From assembly GCF_019977295.1 (NCBI RefSeq), contig NZ_AP024651.1, forward strand, positions 3,038,001-3,102,000: DNA of 64,000 bases, read 5' to 3'. The stretch's first letter is position 1, and every line of letters starts with the position of its first letter. Source of the stretch: Arthrobacter sp. StoSoilB20 (GTDB lineage: Bacteria > Actinomycetota > Actinomycetes > Actinomycetales > Micrococcaceae). A model generated the notes under the pieces. It did no database searches. It saw only the letters and a program-made list of their open reading frames with translations, and was not told the origin of the DNA. Shown here one piece after another: positions 38,211 to 48,112 of this stretch. The translations under genes were made by a program, and so were the position numbers.

Positions 38211-38585
38211 ATGGTGATTAGCAGACGTGATGCCGCATTGGCCCTTGATATTTCGATGGAAATGGCCCAACGCCACGGTATTCCGTCCCGGCTCTCCGAG
38301 GCAGAGTTGCGCGATATGCAGGACAATCCGCCGGCTTGGCTGGTGCAGTCCAGGGCCAACCGCACCGGTAAACGCCCTGTCTGGGTCCATCTGACCTGTG
38401 CTGTTTGCGGCTATTCCGAGGCTATCCGCCCCAAGAAGTGGTGGCCGGACTTTTCCTTCGTGTACTGCGGCACCCACCGGAACAGTGACCTCCCCAAGCT
38501 CTTCCTGGGCGAAGTGCGCAGCGAATATGAAGGTGTCGGCAGCCGTTTTGTGGGCGTCGTTGATGTTCCGGAGAGCAAAGCCTAG
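38211..38585 (+). CDS. Conserved hypothetical protein with zinc-ribbon-like cysteines
   Basis: 124 residues, soluble. An N-terminal helical segment (LDISMEMAQRHGIPSRLSEAELRDM) is followed by LTCAVCGYSEAIRPKKWWPDF and later YCGTHR, which together could bind zinc. I do not recognise the family. Little leader separates the -10-like TATCGT from the ATG. It is convergent with the HtrA-like protease. Confidence 0.75.
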   Translation: MVISRRDAALALDISMEMAQRHGIPSRLSEAELRDMQDNPPAWLVQSRANRTGKRPVWVHLTCAVCGYSEAIRPKKWWPDFSFVYCGTHRNSDLPKLFLGEVRSEYEGVGSRFVGVVDVPESKA

Positions 38586-38593
38586 CCTGCCGC

Positions 38594-39577
38594 TTATTGC
38601 TGCTGTTCCATCTCCGACGGCACGGCCAGGAGTTCAAGGGCCCGGCCCTCCCTGAGGACCGTCAGCGGGAACGGTTCCCCGATCGCTTCCTCGAAAAGCA
38701 GCTTCTGCAGGCTTTCTGCACTCGATACTGCCCGCCCCTTGGCGCGGAGCACTATGTCTCCGGGCTGGAGTCCAGAGATCTCGGCCGGCGACCCCGGAAG
38801 CACCTCCACTACGCGCAACCCCTCCTTTTGCCCGGTCCGGACCACGGCACTGGCGTCCAGCGGGATGGGAGTACTCACCAACCCCAAGTACGCACGATGC
38901 ACCCGGCCATCCCTCAGCAAGGATTCGATGATCCGTCTGGTGGTGGTATTGATGGGGACCGCCAAGCCCAGTCCCAGTCCTGCCACGGCGGTGTTGATGC
39001 CTACGATGCGTCCGTGCGTATCCGCCAACGCTCCCCCGGAGTTCCCCGGGTTAAGGGCGGCGTCGGTTTGGATAACATCTTCTATGACCCGCCGGTGTTC
39101 ACCTGCCCGGACGGGAATGGACCTGCCCAGGCCGCTGACCACGCCCGCAGTCACCGAGCCTGCCAAACCAAGCGGGTTGCCCACGGCGATCACCAACTGG
39201 CCCACCCGCAAGGTTTCGGCGTTGCCTAAAACTGCCGGTGGCGGCGTGGATTTCAGGCCGCGGATGACAGCGAGGTCGGACAACGGGTCGGCGCCCACCA
39301 ACTCCACGTCGGAGTTCTTGCCGTCGGCGAACACAGCCCTGCCGCTCCGGATGCCGGACACAACATGGGCGTTGGTGAGCATGTATCCCCCGGCAGTAAA
39401 GACCACGGCAGAGCCGCTGCCCCTGAGGATGCGGCCGCGCCGGCCGGTGCTGGTCATCTCAATGGCTGCAACATGGGGTGTCACCGACTCCGCAACGTCG
39501 ATCACAATCTTCGAGTAGGCATCCAGCGCGGGCTCCTCCCCGGAGTCCAGTGATTCGAGTTCAGGCCCAGTGTTCAC
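38594..39577 (-). CDS. HtrA-like S1C serine protease with PDZ domain
   Basis: About 327 residues. The triad is His in LTNAHVVSG, Asp in LSDLAVIRG and Ser in GNSGGALA; a single PDZ domain occupies ~235-325 (GLQPGDIVLRAKGRAV). The GTG at 39577 has AGGAGG six bases upstream. With this start there is no signal peptide or membrane helix, unusual for actinobacterial HtrA proteins, so it may act in the cytoplasm. Confidence 0.88.
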   Translation of the reverse strand: MNTGPELESLDSGEEPALDAYSKIVIDVAESVTPHVAAIEMTSTGRRGRILRGSGSAVVFTAGGYMLTNAHVVSGIRSGRAVFADGKNSDVELVGADPLSDLAVIRGLKSTPPPAVLGNAETLRVGQLVIAVGNPLGLAGSVTAGVVSGLGRSIPVRAGEHRRVIEDVIQTDAALNPGNSGGALADTHGRIVGINTAVAGLGLGLAVPINTTTRRIIESLLRDGRVHRAYLGLVSTPIPLDASAVVRTGQKEGLRVVEVLPGSPAEISGLQPGDIVLRAKGRAVSSAESLQKLLFEEAIGEPFPLTVLREGRALELLAVPSEMEQQQ

Positions 39578-39788
39578 CGCATGCCTCCTGCCACCGCTGC
39601 GCCCGGTTTGGGTGCTTACCCACTTCAACGGGGATTCCTCCGCCCGTAGTCCTTGGCGCAGTATGCCGTGGGTGAACGGGGTCACGGGGATCCAGCGGGT
39701 AGGGTTCGGCACTTCCCTGCGGGTCCTGTCCTTCCGGACTCTGTCTCCGGATCTTCCCCTTCCCGCTCCCGCTCCGGACATGGGAAAA

Positions 39789-39813
39789 CCCCCGGATCAC
39801 GAGGATCCGGGGG
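39789..39813 (-). terminator. Terminator of ssrA
   Basis: The 10-bp stem CCCCCGGATC / GATCCGGGGG has a 5-base loop; on the minus strand it is followed by TTTT, 13 bases after the tmRNA 3' end. Confidence 0.8.
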
Positions 39814-39825
39814 CTTTCCTTGGGG

Positions 39826-40191
39826 TGGAGATGGGGGGAATTGAACCCCCGTCCGATGTCGTTTTGTCAGGGCTTCTCCGGGCGCAGTTCGCGTCGGATT
39901 TTCTCGGCCCCAGCCATCCTGCGAACAGGTGGCTGATCCGGGCCCAGTCATCTAAGAGTCCCGTTTACCTCAATGACGAAGGCAAACAGCAGTGGCTATC
40001 TAAATGACGCCAGGAACCGGGGCGATAGCAACCCCGGGCTGACGGACTGTCTTACTGCTTAGGCAGCGAGAGCGAAGTCAGTGCGCTTAGATTCGGCACT
40101 TATTGGTTTGCAGACAGCGTTTACGAGATAATTCTGCATCCTCGGCCCGCTTCACCTGTCGCGACTAACATCGTCGAAACCGATCATCCCC
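39826..40191 (-). ncRNA. ssrA: tmRNA
   Basis: On the minus strand the 5' end GGGGATG pairs with 3' CATCTCC, followed by discriminator A at 39826. The T-arm GGGGG-TTCAATT-CCCCC is clear. The tag frame at 40097-40059 reads AESKRTDFALAA then TAA, matching actinobacterial degradation tags. The 3' CCA is not encoded (ACCC follows). It rescues stalled ribosomes with SmpB, encoded 91 bp upstream on the same strand. Confidence 0.96.
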
Positions 40192-40282
40192 GTATTTTGT
40201 TACCAAACCCGATGGAAGCCTCGATTACTTCGAGTTCCCTTCGGACTATCCATCATAACGCATCCACACGGCGGTACATTCC

Positions 40283-40753
40283 CTACCGGCGGTTGCGTTC
40301 CCGCAGTTCACGCAGCGATTCACGCTTGTCCTGCTGTTCACGCAGGGTTTGACGCTTGTCGTAGTCCTTCTTACCGCGGGCAATGGCGATTTCCACTTTG
40401 GCCCGTCCGTCCAGGAAGTAGAGCTGGAGCGGTACCACGGTGAAACCCGACTCGCGGATCTTCTGCGAGATTTTGTCCAATTCCTCGCGATGAAGCAAGA
40501 GCTTACGACGCCGGCGCGCGGCATGGTTCGTCCAGCTCCCTTGGTGATACTCAGGGATATGGATACCTTCCATCCACAACTCATCGTTGTAGAAGGTGCA
40601 AAAGCCGTCCACCATGGAGGCATGCCCCTCGCGGAGGGACTTCACCTCGGTTCCCATGAGGGCGATACCGGCCTCATAGGTGTCCAGGACATGGTAGTTA
40701 TGCCGGGCCTTCCGATTGGTGGCCACTACCTTACGGCCACTTTCCTTGGGCAC
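40283..40753 (-). CDS. smpB: SsrA-binding protein
   Basis: 156 residues of the SmpB fold: NRKARHNYHVLDTYEAGIALMGTE-type N-terminus, GMVD-like HASMVDGFC, and a basic tail beginning KKDYDKRQTLREQQDKRE that enters the mRNA channel. It starts at GTG with AAGGAG upstream. It binds tmRNA, which is encoded just downstream. Confidence 0.97.
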   Translation of the reverse strand: MPKESGRKVVATNRKARHNYHVLDTYEAGIALMGTEVKSLREGHASMVDGFCTFYNDELWMEGIHIPEYHQGSWTNHAARRRRKLLLHREELDKISQKIRESGFTVVPLQLYFLDGRAKVEIAIARGKKDYDKRQTLREQQDKRESLRELRERNRR

Positions 40754-40828
40754 GGTAGAACTCCTTGTTAGATGCGGATTTCAACTAGTGTACGCCAGCG
40801 GCGAGGCAGCCCCGCGCCGTTGGGTGCC

Positions 40829-42244
40829 CTAGAGAAGGTTCATGGGATCCACGGCGGAACCGTTCAACCACGTTTCGAAGTGTGCGTGGCATCCGGTCGA
40901 GTTGCCGGTGCTTCCCGAGTAGGCGATAAGTTGGCCGGCCGAGACCCGCTGGCCGTTTGAGACCACAATGCTGCTGTTGTGGTAGTAGATGGTGGTCAGT
41001 GAATTCCCCTGGACCACTCCGTGGGACAACTTCACGCGCCATCCGCCACCATCGGCCGAGTTCCACCCGGAATTGAAGACCTCCCCTGCAGCCGCTGCGT
41101 AGACGGGAGTACCGCAGGCCGCACCGAAGTCGATGCCCGTGTGCATGTACCCGCCGGTACCGTAAAAGTCGATAGTCCCTGGGGGCGTTGCGCGCCAACC
41201 GAATCCGGACGTGATGGGAACGTAGCTGGCAAAGGGGTGACGCAGTCCGAACGCGGACGGTGAACCCGCTGCCGGCGGAACATAGGGCTGTTCCGGCGGA
41301 GCAGGCCGGCCCTGGGCTGCAGCGGCAGCCGCCGCGGCAGCAGCAGCTTCTTCAGCGAGACGGCGTTGCTCGGCTTCCCACGCTTCCCTGAGTTTCCGGT
41401 CGCGCTCCACGATCTCAGCAGCTACGGTGTTCTGCTCAGCCTTCACCCGGGCCAGGTTGGCTTCAATTCCCGGCTTTGCCGCTTGCAGCTGCCCGTTGAG
41501 GCGGGTGGTGTCCTCGATGAGCTTATCGACTTCGGCCTTCTTGTTCGCAGCCTCGTCCCTTGCCGATTTCTCGCGTTGCAGCGCAGCGTCTGCTTTAGCT
41601 TTGAGGTCCTGGATCTCTTCCTCGACCGCTACGAGCCTTGCCTGGGAATTGACGTTGGTGGCGTTCTGCTGGGTGAGCTTGGTCATCGCAGCGTTCTGGC
41701 TGCGCATGGCTTGGTCGGCCAAGTCCATGGACTCGGTCAGGTTACCCGATTCGCTGGATCCGAAGAGAAGGGCGATGTTCGTGGGGACGCCGCCGGACTT
41801 GTACGCCTGGGACGCTATCTGGCCGATCAGCTTCTTGGTGTCGGTGATCTTCTGCTTATCACTTTCCAACTGCTCGGTGATCTTGGCCTTGTTTTGCTGG
41901 GCAAGTTCGACCCTGGCCGCCAAAGCTTCAACTTCCTTAACCGCGCTTGCCACCCGTCCCTGCGCTTCAAGCAAAGCCTGCTGGGCACCGGGAAGGCGGC
42001 CTTGGTAAATGACGAGGTCGCCGGCGGCCTTGGCGATGTTGGCATCAACAAATTCCAGGGATGCCTGGACCCTTGCAGCTTCGGCTTCAAGCGCGGCTTG
42101 CTGGTCTTCAAGGTTGTCGGCCCGGGCAGCGGGAGCGCCCGACAGGAGGCTGACAGCCAGGCCCACTGCGAGCACGGCACCCATAATCCGAGCATTGCCC
42201 GACGCGAGCCGCCGGCGCAGGGAGATCGGGTCCAACGCGGTCAT
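40829..42244 (-). CDS. Secreted M23 peptidase with coiled coil (FtsEX partner candidate)
   Basis: 471 residues: signal peptide (~1-40, IMGAVLAVGLAVSLLSGAPAARA), long coiled coil (~45-265) rich in Glu/Lys/Ala/Gln, an Ala/Pro linker, and an M23 (LytM) domain (~345-471). The zinc ligands are all present: HTGIDF and GCHAHFETW. The architecture matches EnvC-like hydrolases recruited by FtsX. Being 55 bp after ftsX, it probably splits septal peptidoglycan under FtsEX control. Confidence 0.9.
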   Translation of the reverse strand: MTALDPISLRRRLASGNARIMGAVLAVGLAVSLLSGAPAARADNLEDQQAALEAEAARVQASLEFVDANIAKAAGDLVIYQGRLPGAQQALLEAQGRVASAVKEVEALAARVELAQQNKAKITEQLESDKQKITDTKKLIGQIASQAYKSGGVPTNIALLFGSSESGNLTESMDLADQAMRSQNAAMTKLTQQNATNVNSQARLVAVEEEIQDLKAKADAALQREKSARDEAANKKAEVDKLIEDTTRLNGQLQAAKPGIEANLARVKAEQNTVAAEIVERDRKLREAWEAEQRRLAEEAAAAAAAAAAAQGRPAPPEQPYVPPAAGSPSAFGLRHPFASYVPITSGFGWRATPPGTIDFYGTGGYMHTGIDFGAACGTPVYAAAAGEVFNSGWNSADGGGWRVKLSHGVVQGNSLTTIYYHNSSIVVSNGQRVSAGQLIAYSGSTGNSTGCHAHFETWLNGSAVDPMNLL

Positions 42245-42299
42245 CAGGAGTCCTTTTCGATTGTCAGCATGAAGGGTGATCGGGCTTTGGCGGTCATCG

Positions 42300-43210
42300 C
42301 TAGACCTTCAAGTATCGCCGGAGGGTCAAAAGAGAGGATATCCCGGCCAGGCCTGCACCCAAGGCAATCAGCACAGGCGCAATCACCAGTACTTGGGCAG
42401 AGGAAATAAAGGGAGTGTTGAGGAACTGTGTCGACAGTTCGCCGTTCAGCCAGAAATGCGCCATCAACCAGAGCGTCACCGAGGCGAGGACCGCCCCCAC
42501 CACGGCAGCGATTACGCCCTCCAGGATGAAGGGCAGCTGGATGACTGTCTTGGAAGCACCGACAAGCCGCATGATCCCGGTTTCCCGCCGTCGACTGAAG
42601 GCGGAGAGCCGGATGGTTGTGGTGATCAGCAGGACCGCGCAGAAGATCATGACTACTGCTACGCCCATCGCAGCCACAGACGCCCCATTCATCCAGGAGA
42701 AGATGCGTTCAAGGACCTGCCGTTGGTCGCTCACCGTCTCGACGCCAGGCTGTGACGAGAACGTCTCACTGATGATCTGGTACTTTTCCGGGTTCTTCAT
42801 ATTGATCCGGAACGAAGCAGGAAGTTGGTCCTCGGAGACTGAGTCAACAATCGGCGAATTCGAGAACTGTTCCTTGAAGTGTGTGTAGGCCTCAGCCTGG
42901 GATTCAAACTGGAAATCGTTGATGTATTGCTTGACGGCCGGAGATTCGAGCATTGCCTGCAGGTTCTCCTGCTGCTCCTTGGTGGCCGGACCGGAAGCGC
43001 AGCCGACCGCCGTCGAACCGTCGTTGCAGAGGAAAACGGCCACCTGGACTTTGTCGTACCAGTAGCCCTTCATCTGGGTGATCTGCATCTGCAGCATTCC
43101 CGCCGCACCTACGAACGTGAGGGAAACAAAGGTCACCAGCACTACGGAGATGACCATGGAAAGGTTCCGGCGCAGTCCGCTGCCGATTTCCCCGAGGATA
43201 AACAGGAGCC

Positions 43211-43214
<4 letters not shown>
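42300..43214 (-). CDS. ftsX: Cell-division ABC transporter permease FtsX
   Basis: 304 residues: one N-terminal helix (~22-42), a large extracellular loop (~45-170), then three helices of the MacB/FtsX type near 185, 235 and 275. The extracellular loop contacts peptidoglycan hydrolases. Its start overlaps the ftsE stop. Confidence 0.96.
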
Positions 43215-43975
<761 letters not shown>

Positions 43976-44181
43976 GGCCCTTTAGAACCCCGCCGGACAT
44001 GACATAGTCGCCCAGTCCAACAGCCGGAGCGCGGGCTTTCGATGGGGGAAGTGAGAGCACCGGCCACTCGACTATACGCACGCACATGCCGGGTTTAGCT
44101 GGCTTTGGCAGGCGTGTCGCGGAATCCGGCGCCCGGCATGACCGGATGCCGGCCCGGGAATCCCCGAGGTTGGTTCGCCGT

Positions 44182-44272
44182 TTGGCTGCCGGGTCCTGGT
44201 TGGCTGCCGGGCCCTCGTTGGCTGCCGGGTCCTGGTTGGCTGCCGGGGTCCTAGTTGGCTGCCGCGTTGCGG
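44182..44272. repeat. 18-bp tandem repeats spanning prfB stop codon
   Basis: Five units start at 44182, 44200, 44218, 44236 and 44255 with the core TTGGCTGCCGGG. Four are 18 bp and the fourth is 19 bp. The prfB stop (44251-44253, minus strand) lies inside the array, and the last unit encodes its final residues NRNAAAN. Confidence 0.88.
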
Positions 44273-45369
44273 TTGCCGGTGCGCCAGCGGATTCCAGCGT
44301 CTATGAAGTCGTCGATGTCGCCATCAAGCACAGCCGAGGTGTTGCCCACTTCATGCTCCGTGCGCAGGTCCTTTACCATCTGGTACGGGTTGAGGACATA
44401 GGAGCGCATCTGGTCGCCCCAGGACGCTTTGACGTCCCCGGCCAATGCCTTCTTTTCGGCGTCCTGCTGTTCCTTCTTGACCAACAGGAGGCGGGACTGA
44501 AGCACCCGCATGGCCGCTGCCCGGTTCTGAAGCTGTGACTTTTCGTTCTGCATCGAGACCACAATGCCAGTAGGGATGTGCGTCAACCGGACTGCCGAGT
44601 CAGTTGTGTTTACCGACTGGCCACCTGGCCCCGAGGAGCGGAAGACGTCCACGCGGATTTCGTTGTCCGGTATTTCAATGGAGTCCGTCTGTTCAATCAA
44701 CGGAATGACTTCCACTGCCGCGAAGGACGTTTGCCGGCGGCCCTGATTGTCGAACGGGCTGATTCGGACCAAACGGTGTGTTCCCGCTTCAACGCTCAAA
44801 GTGCCGAACGCGTACGGAGCCTTGACCTCGAACGTGGCGGATTTAAGCCCCGCTTCCTCGGCATAGGAAGTATCCATGACCGTTGTCGGGTACCCGTGGC
44901 GTTCGGCCCAGCGCAGGTACATCCGCATCAGCATTTCGGCGAAATCTGCCGCATCCACGCCACCGGCACCTGCACGGATGGTTACCACAGCTTCGCGTTC
45001 GTCGTACTCGCCCGACAACAGCGTGGTGATTTCGAGTTCCGCCAGCGCTTTGCGAATGGACGACAACTCCTTTGCAGCCTCTGCCATGGAGTCGTCGTCG
45101 CCCTCGTCCTGGCCCAGTTCCACCAGGACTTCCAGATCATCGATCCGGGAAGCGAGCTTGGAAAGACGCTCAACTTCGGACTGGCGGTGCGACAACCTCG
45201 AGGTGATCACCTGGGCGGAAGCCGGGTCGTCCCAAAGGTCCGGGGCTCCGGCTTGCTCGCTCAGTTCAGCGATCTCAGCTTTAAGGGCATCAACATCGGT
45301 GACATTCTCGATGGAGCTGTAAGTTGCGCGAAGTGCGCGGATTTCTGCGGGAAAATCTATCTCAGCCAT
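44251..45369 (-). CDS. prfB: Peptide chain release factor 2
   Basis: About 372 residues. The GGQ loop is SGPGGQSVN and the codon-recognition SPF is in [11 protein letters not shown]. The frame is continuous through the region where many bacteria have a programmed +1 frameshift, so that autoregulation is absent, as usual in actinobacteria. Start [14 protein letters not shown]; an ATG two codons earlier is possible. It lies upstream of ftsEX on the same strand, the classic order. The C-terminus lies within an 18-bp tandem array. Confidence 0.96.
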   Translation of the reverse strand: MAEIDFPAEIRALRATYSSIENVTDVDALKAEIAELSEQAGAPDLWDDPASAQVITSRLSHRQSEVERLSKLASRIDDLEVLVELGQDEGDDDSMAEAAKELSSIRKALAELEITTLLSGEYDEREAVVTIRAGAGGVDAADFAEMLMRMYLRWAERHGYPTTVMDTSYAEEAGLKSATFEVKAPYAFGTLSVEAGTHRLVRISPFDNQGRRQTSFAAVEVIPLIEQTDSIEIPDNEIRVDVFRSSGPGGQSVNTTDSAVRLTHIPTGIVVSMQNEKSQLQNRAAAMRVLQSRLLLVKKEQQDAEKKALAGDVKASWGDQMRSYVLNPYQMVKDLRTEHEVGNTSAVLDGDIDDFIDAGIRWRTGNRNAAAN

Positions 45370-45432
45370 GGTCATCCCAGCGTACGCTATCGATCGTGCT
45401 CCCCCGACGGCCCGTTCTTTCATGCCGGACCA

Positions 45433-45906
45433 TTACTGGCTCAGCGATGACCGGGCTACAGACCGCGCCTCAACCAGGATTCCATCGGGCAGGAGGAAAC
45501 TGATCACGGGAGGATGGGCCACAGCGGTGACCACCACTACGGCCGTACCCCCTGGCTCGCTGCCAGTACGGCCGTCCAACGTAAGCCGGTCATGACGGGA
45601 AGAGGCGCCACTGGTGGCCAGGTAGGACGCAGCCCCGGCGCGCACCCGCTCGTCCACCAACGAAAGGCCGGGCCGGCTCCCGGCTCCCAGATCGGCCACC
45701 ACAAAGGAGCCGGCAGCGGCCAGGGCAGCTCCGTCCGCCAGGGACAAAAGCTTCTTGTGCTCCAGGTAGACCGCCGAGACTGCCATGACCACCGTTGCCA
45801 GAAGGAGCGCCAGCACAACGAAGCCGATGATGAGAACGGCGATCTGGCCTTCTTCCGGTGACTTGCCCGTCGGAGGCCACCAGCCGCGACGGTGGGGCGA
45901 TGTCAC
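45433..45906 (-). CDS. TadG/Rv3660-neighbourhood pilus assembly protein
   Basis: 157 residues. After a short basic N-terminus (SPHRRGWWPPTGKSPEEGQ) comes one hydrophobic helix (IAVLIIGFVVLALLLATVV), then LADGAALAAAGSF, typical of TadG/TadE-like exported pseudopilins. It starts at a GTG overlapping the stop of the preceding TadE-like gene (GTGA). It is the last gene of the Tad cluster. Confidence 0.75.
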   Translation of the reverse strand: MTSPHRRGWWPPTGKSPEEGQIAVLIIGFVVLALLLATVVMAVSAVYLEHKKLLSLADGAALAAAGSFVVADLGAGSRPGLSLVDERVRAGAASYLATSGASSRHDRLTLDGRTGSEPGGTAVVVVTAVAHPPVISFLLPDGILVEARSVARSSLSQ

Positions 45907-46412
45907 TGGTACTGCCCCACAACCTGGGTCGACGACGCACTCAGCCGGGCGGCGTTCATCTGCAGCGGGTCCGCGAATGGCACCAGTGGCAGAGCTATAT
46001 CCAAACGAACGGTCACCGTCACGTGCGCTCCTGCAGACAAGCAGTCGACTCGATCGCATGCGATGTCAACACCGGCTTCGTCCGCTGTGTGACCGTAGTC
46101 CTTAATGGCCAGAAGAACCGTGTCTTCAGCTGCAGCCCTCGCGCTCTGTGCGTCCGTACGATTCACAAACACCTTGGCGGCCTGGTCGGCAGCCCCTACC
46201 ACCGCAAATGCCCCTCCTTGGATCTGGCCCACCGTGACGACAAAGTAGACCACCGGAACCATGAGCAGTACCGCCAGGAACGTAAATTCCACCACGGCGC
46301 TGCCCCTTTGTCCCTGTAAAGCCGCCCAGCTGTCACAGACCGTCCCAGCCGTGGGGACGGGACGGCACACTGCCTCACGAAACCTTCGCAGGAAGGAGTC
46401 CTGCACACTCAT
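45903..46412 (-). CDS. TadE-like minor pilin (2)
   Basis: About 169 residues with the TadE signature QRGSAVVEFTFLAVLLMVP: Gly, then a helix with Glu at position 5 after a prepilin-type cleavage point. The downstream domain has a disulfide-capable pair (ACDRVDC). AAGG five bases before the ATG at 46412 supports this start over an ATG at 46439. Confidence 0.82.
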   Translation of the reverse strand: MSVQDSFLRRFREAVCRPVPTAGTVCDSWAALQGQRGSAVVEFTFLAVLLMVPVVYFVVTVGQIQGGAFAVVGAADQAAKVFVNRTDAQSARAAAEDTVLLAIKDYGHTADEAGVDIACDRVDCLSAGAHVTVTVRLDIALPLVPFADPLQMNAARLSASSTQVVGQYQ

Positions 46413-46419
46413 GAGTGCC

Positions 46420-46845
46420 TTAGCCGGCGAGCGCCGCATGCCCCTTCACCTCCAGCACTCCACCCGGACCCACCAGCCCGACTACAGGCAGCGGTGCCTT
46501 CACCGTCACCTCCAAGGCAAGAACGCCCTCGACAGTGACGATGGAAGAAGAAACGTCCTGCGAGTAATCGCTGTTCAACGCCGTCTGAATCAGTTCAGTG
46601 GTCCGCACTTGGGCATCGGCCTGCGTGCGGTCCGCAAGCGCTCCGTAAGCCGCGCCGGAAGCCGCGGCGTCAATGAGCGTGTTGCGTATATGAAGCACCA
46701 AGGTCAGCTGAATGACCGCCATGAAGAACACAGTCAGCAACGCCCCGACCAAGACAAAGTCCACAACGGCTGAGCCGCGCTCTTCCGGGACTCCCGGCGG
46801 CCGATCCATGGCAAAAGATGCAGCAACGGCGGGGCTGCACCACAT
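46420..46845 (-). CDS. TadE-like minor pilin (1)
   Basis: 141 residues; ERGSAVVDFVLVGALLTVFF is a TadE prepilin-type segment with Asp in place of the usual Glu at position 5. No cysteine pair. It begins three bases after the small pilin-like gene's stop. A start at the internal ATG (MDRPPGVPEERG) is also possible. Confidence 0.8.
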   Translation of the reverse strand: MWCSPAVAASFAMDRPPGVPEERGSAVVDFVLVGALLTVFFMAVIQLTLVLHIRNTLIDAAASGAAYGALADRTQADAQVRTTELIQTALNSDYSQDVSSSIVTVEGVLALEVTVKAPLPVVGLVGPGGVLEVKGHAALAG

Positions 46846-46848
46846 TCC

Positions 46849-47088
46849 CTACTTGCCCACCTTGCTCATTGCCTGCTCAAACATCCCGCTCAGTGCCGGT
46901 GTGGCAACGGCAAGAAGTCCGGCGACAAGAATGGCGGACATCAGTGTGATCATGACCCAACCGGGAACGTCACCCCGATCACGGTCTTCGTGACGGGGTA
47001 TCGCCCTCAGGGTGATCGCCGTCAGCCACGGGATGCAGCCAAGGACCAGGATCGAAGCTGTGGACAGTCTTCCTGCAATGTGATTCAT
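46849..47088 (-). CDS. Small Flp-like membrane protein of Tad cluster
   Basis: About 79 residues with two hydrophobic segments (ILVLGCIPWLTAITL and WVMITLMSAILVAGLLAV) and a short C-terminal FEQAMSKVGK. The position between tadC and tadE suggests the major pilin or an assembly factor, but the usual Flp cleavage motif is not clear. Confidence 0.65.
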   Translation of the reverse strand: MNHIAGRLSTASILVLGCIPWLTAITLRAIPRHEDRDRGDVPGWVMITLMSAILVAGLLAVATPALSGMFEQAMSKVGK

Positions 47089-47155
47089 GGGTTCCGTTCG
47101 GGTAGTAGTGCGGTGCGGATACATTTGTGGTTTGGGCAGATGCGGTTGTGGGCGC

Positions 47156-48112
47156 TCAAAGGATCATTTCGAAGGCGGCAATTGCCGGGAAGGCAGCAAA
47201 AATGACCGTGAGCGGGAGCACCCCGAACACAACGGGCACCATCATGGCTATCTCCTTTTTGCCTGCCGACTCCATGAGCTCGCGCTTGGCGGAGTCGCGG
47301 ACATCCGCGGCCTGGGCCCGGAGGACATCGGCGAGGGGCGTTCCCCTCTCCACTGCGACCACGAGGCCGTCAAAGAACCTGACCAGGGGCGGCAGCTCCG
47401 ACCTGGTGGAGAAAGCCTGCAGCGCCTCGGGCAGGGACTTACCGGAGCGGGCATCCGCGAGGACCAAGGCAAATTCTGCAGAGAGTTCCCCGCTGGAACT
47501 GCGGCTCACCCTGTCCATTGCTCCCATGGCACTCTCACCTGCTGCAACGGCGAGCGCCATCAACTCTGCGAGGCTCGGAAATTCTGAGAGCATCGCCGAT
47601 TCCCGCTTCCTGATGCGTTGACCCAAAACGTAATCGCGGAGCAAGTACCCGCCCGCTGCGCCGGAGATGACACAAACCAGAAGGAACGGCGGGCTGAACT
47701 GGCCGGCTGCGGCGCTGGCCACTACGGCGCTGGCCACTACAAGGACAAGGGCAGCCACAAAGCCTGCGCCGGCCCACAGGAGCTGCTCTGCCCGGAAGTC
47801 CAAGGGGGATTTCGAAGAACCTGACCGCGCCAACCTCTTGGCCACTGCTGCGGTTCCGACGTTGAACCTCGACAGGTATCTGACGGCGTCACCGATGATC
47901 GGGCGAACTATCCTTTCCAGCGGCCCAAAAGGTGTGAGGTTGTGGGTTGCCGTACGGAGCAGCCGCGATTCGAGGTTCCTGGACCTTAGTTGGGCCTCGA
48001 TCCGATCAGAGAAGCTGTTCCCGCGCATGAAGGGTAACCGAACCAGGATCAACCAGCAGCCCGCCCCAAGAAGCAGCCCGCAGAGCACGGCGAACGCAGT
48101 GTTGGTGCTCAT
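47156..48112 (-). CDS. tadC: Type II secretion F-family protein TadC
   Basis: 318 residues with an N-terminal helix and a T2SSF domain (~165-290, FPSLAELMALAVAAGESAMGA), then two helices. An exact 15-bp tandem duplication gives VVASAVVASA in a membrane helix. It starts at an ATG overlapping the tadB stop (ATGA). It forms the inner-membrane platform with TadB. Confidence 0.88.
   Translation of the reverse strand: MSTNTAFAVLCGLLLGAGCWLILVRLPFMRGNSFSDRIEAQLRSRNLESRLLRTATHNLTPFGPLERIVRPIIGDAVRYLSRFNVGTAAVAKRLARSGSSKSPLDFRAEQLLWAGAGFVAALVLVVASAVVASAAAGQFSPPFLLVCVISGAAGGYLLRDYVLGQRIRKRESAMLSEFPSLAELMALAVAAGESAMGAMDRVSRSSSGELSAEFALVLADARSGKSLPEALQAFSTRSELPPLVRFFDGLVVAVERGTPLADVLRAQAADVRDSAKRELMESAGKKEIAMMVPVVFGVLPLTVIFAAFPAIAAFEMIL
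47711..47740. repeat. Exact 15-bp tandem duplication in tadC
   Basis: GGCGCTGGCCACTAC occurs twice in succession (47711-47725, 47726-47740), in frame, in a hydrophobic segment. Confidence 0.9.

Noticed and set aside
45295..45369. Programmed +1 frameshift in prfB
   Set aside because: The reading frame is continuous from the ATG through the usual frameshift region with no in-frame TGA.
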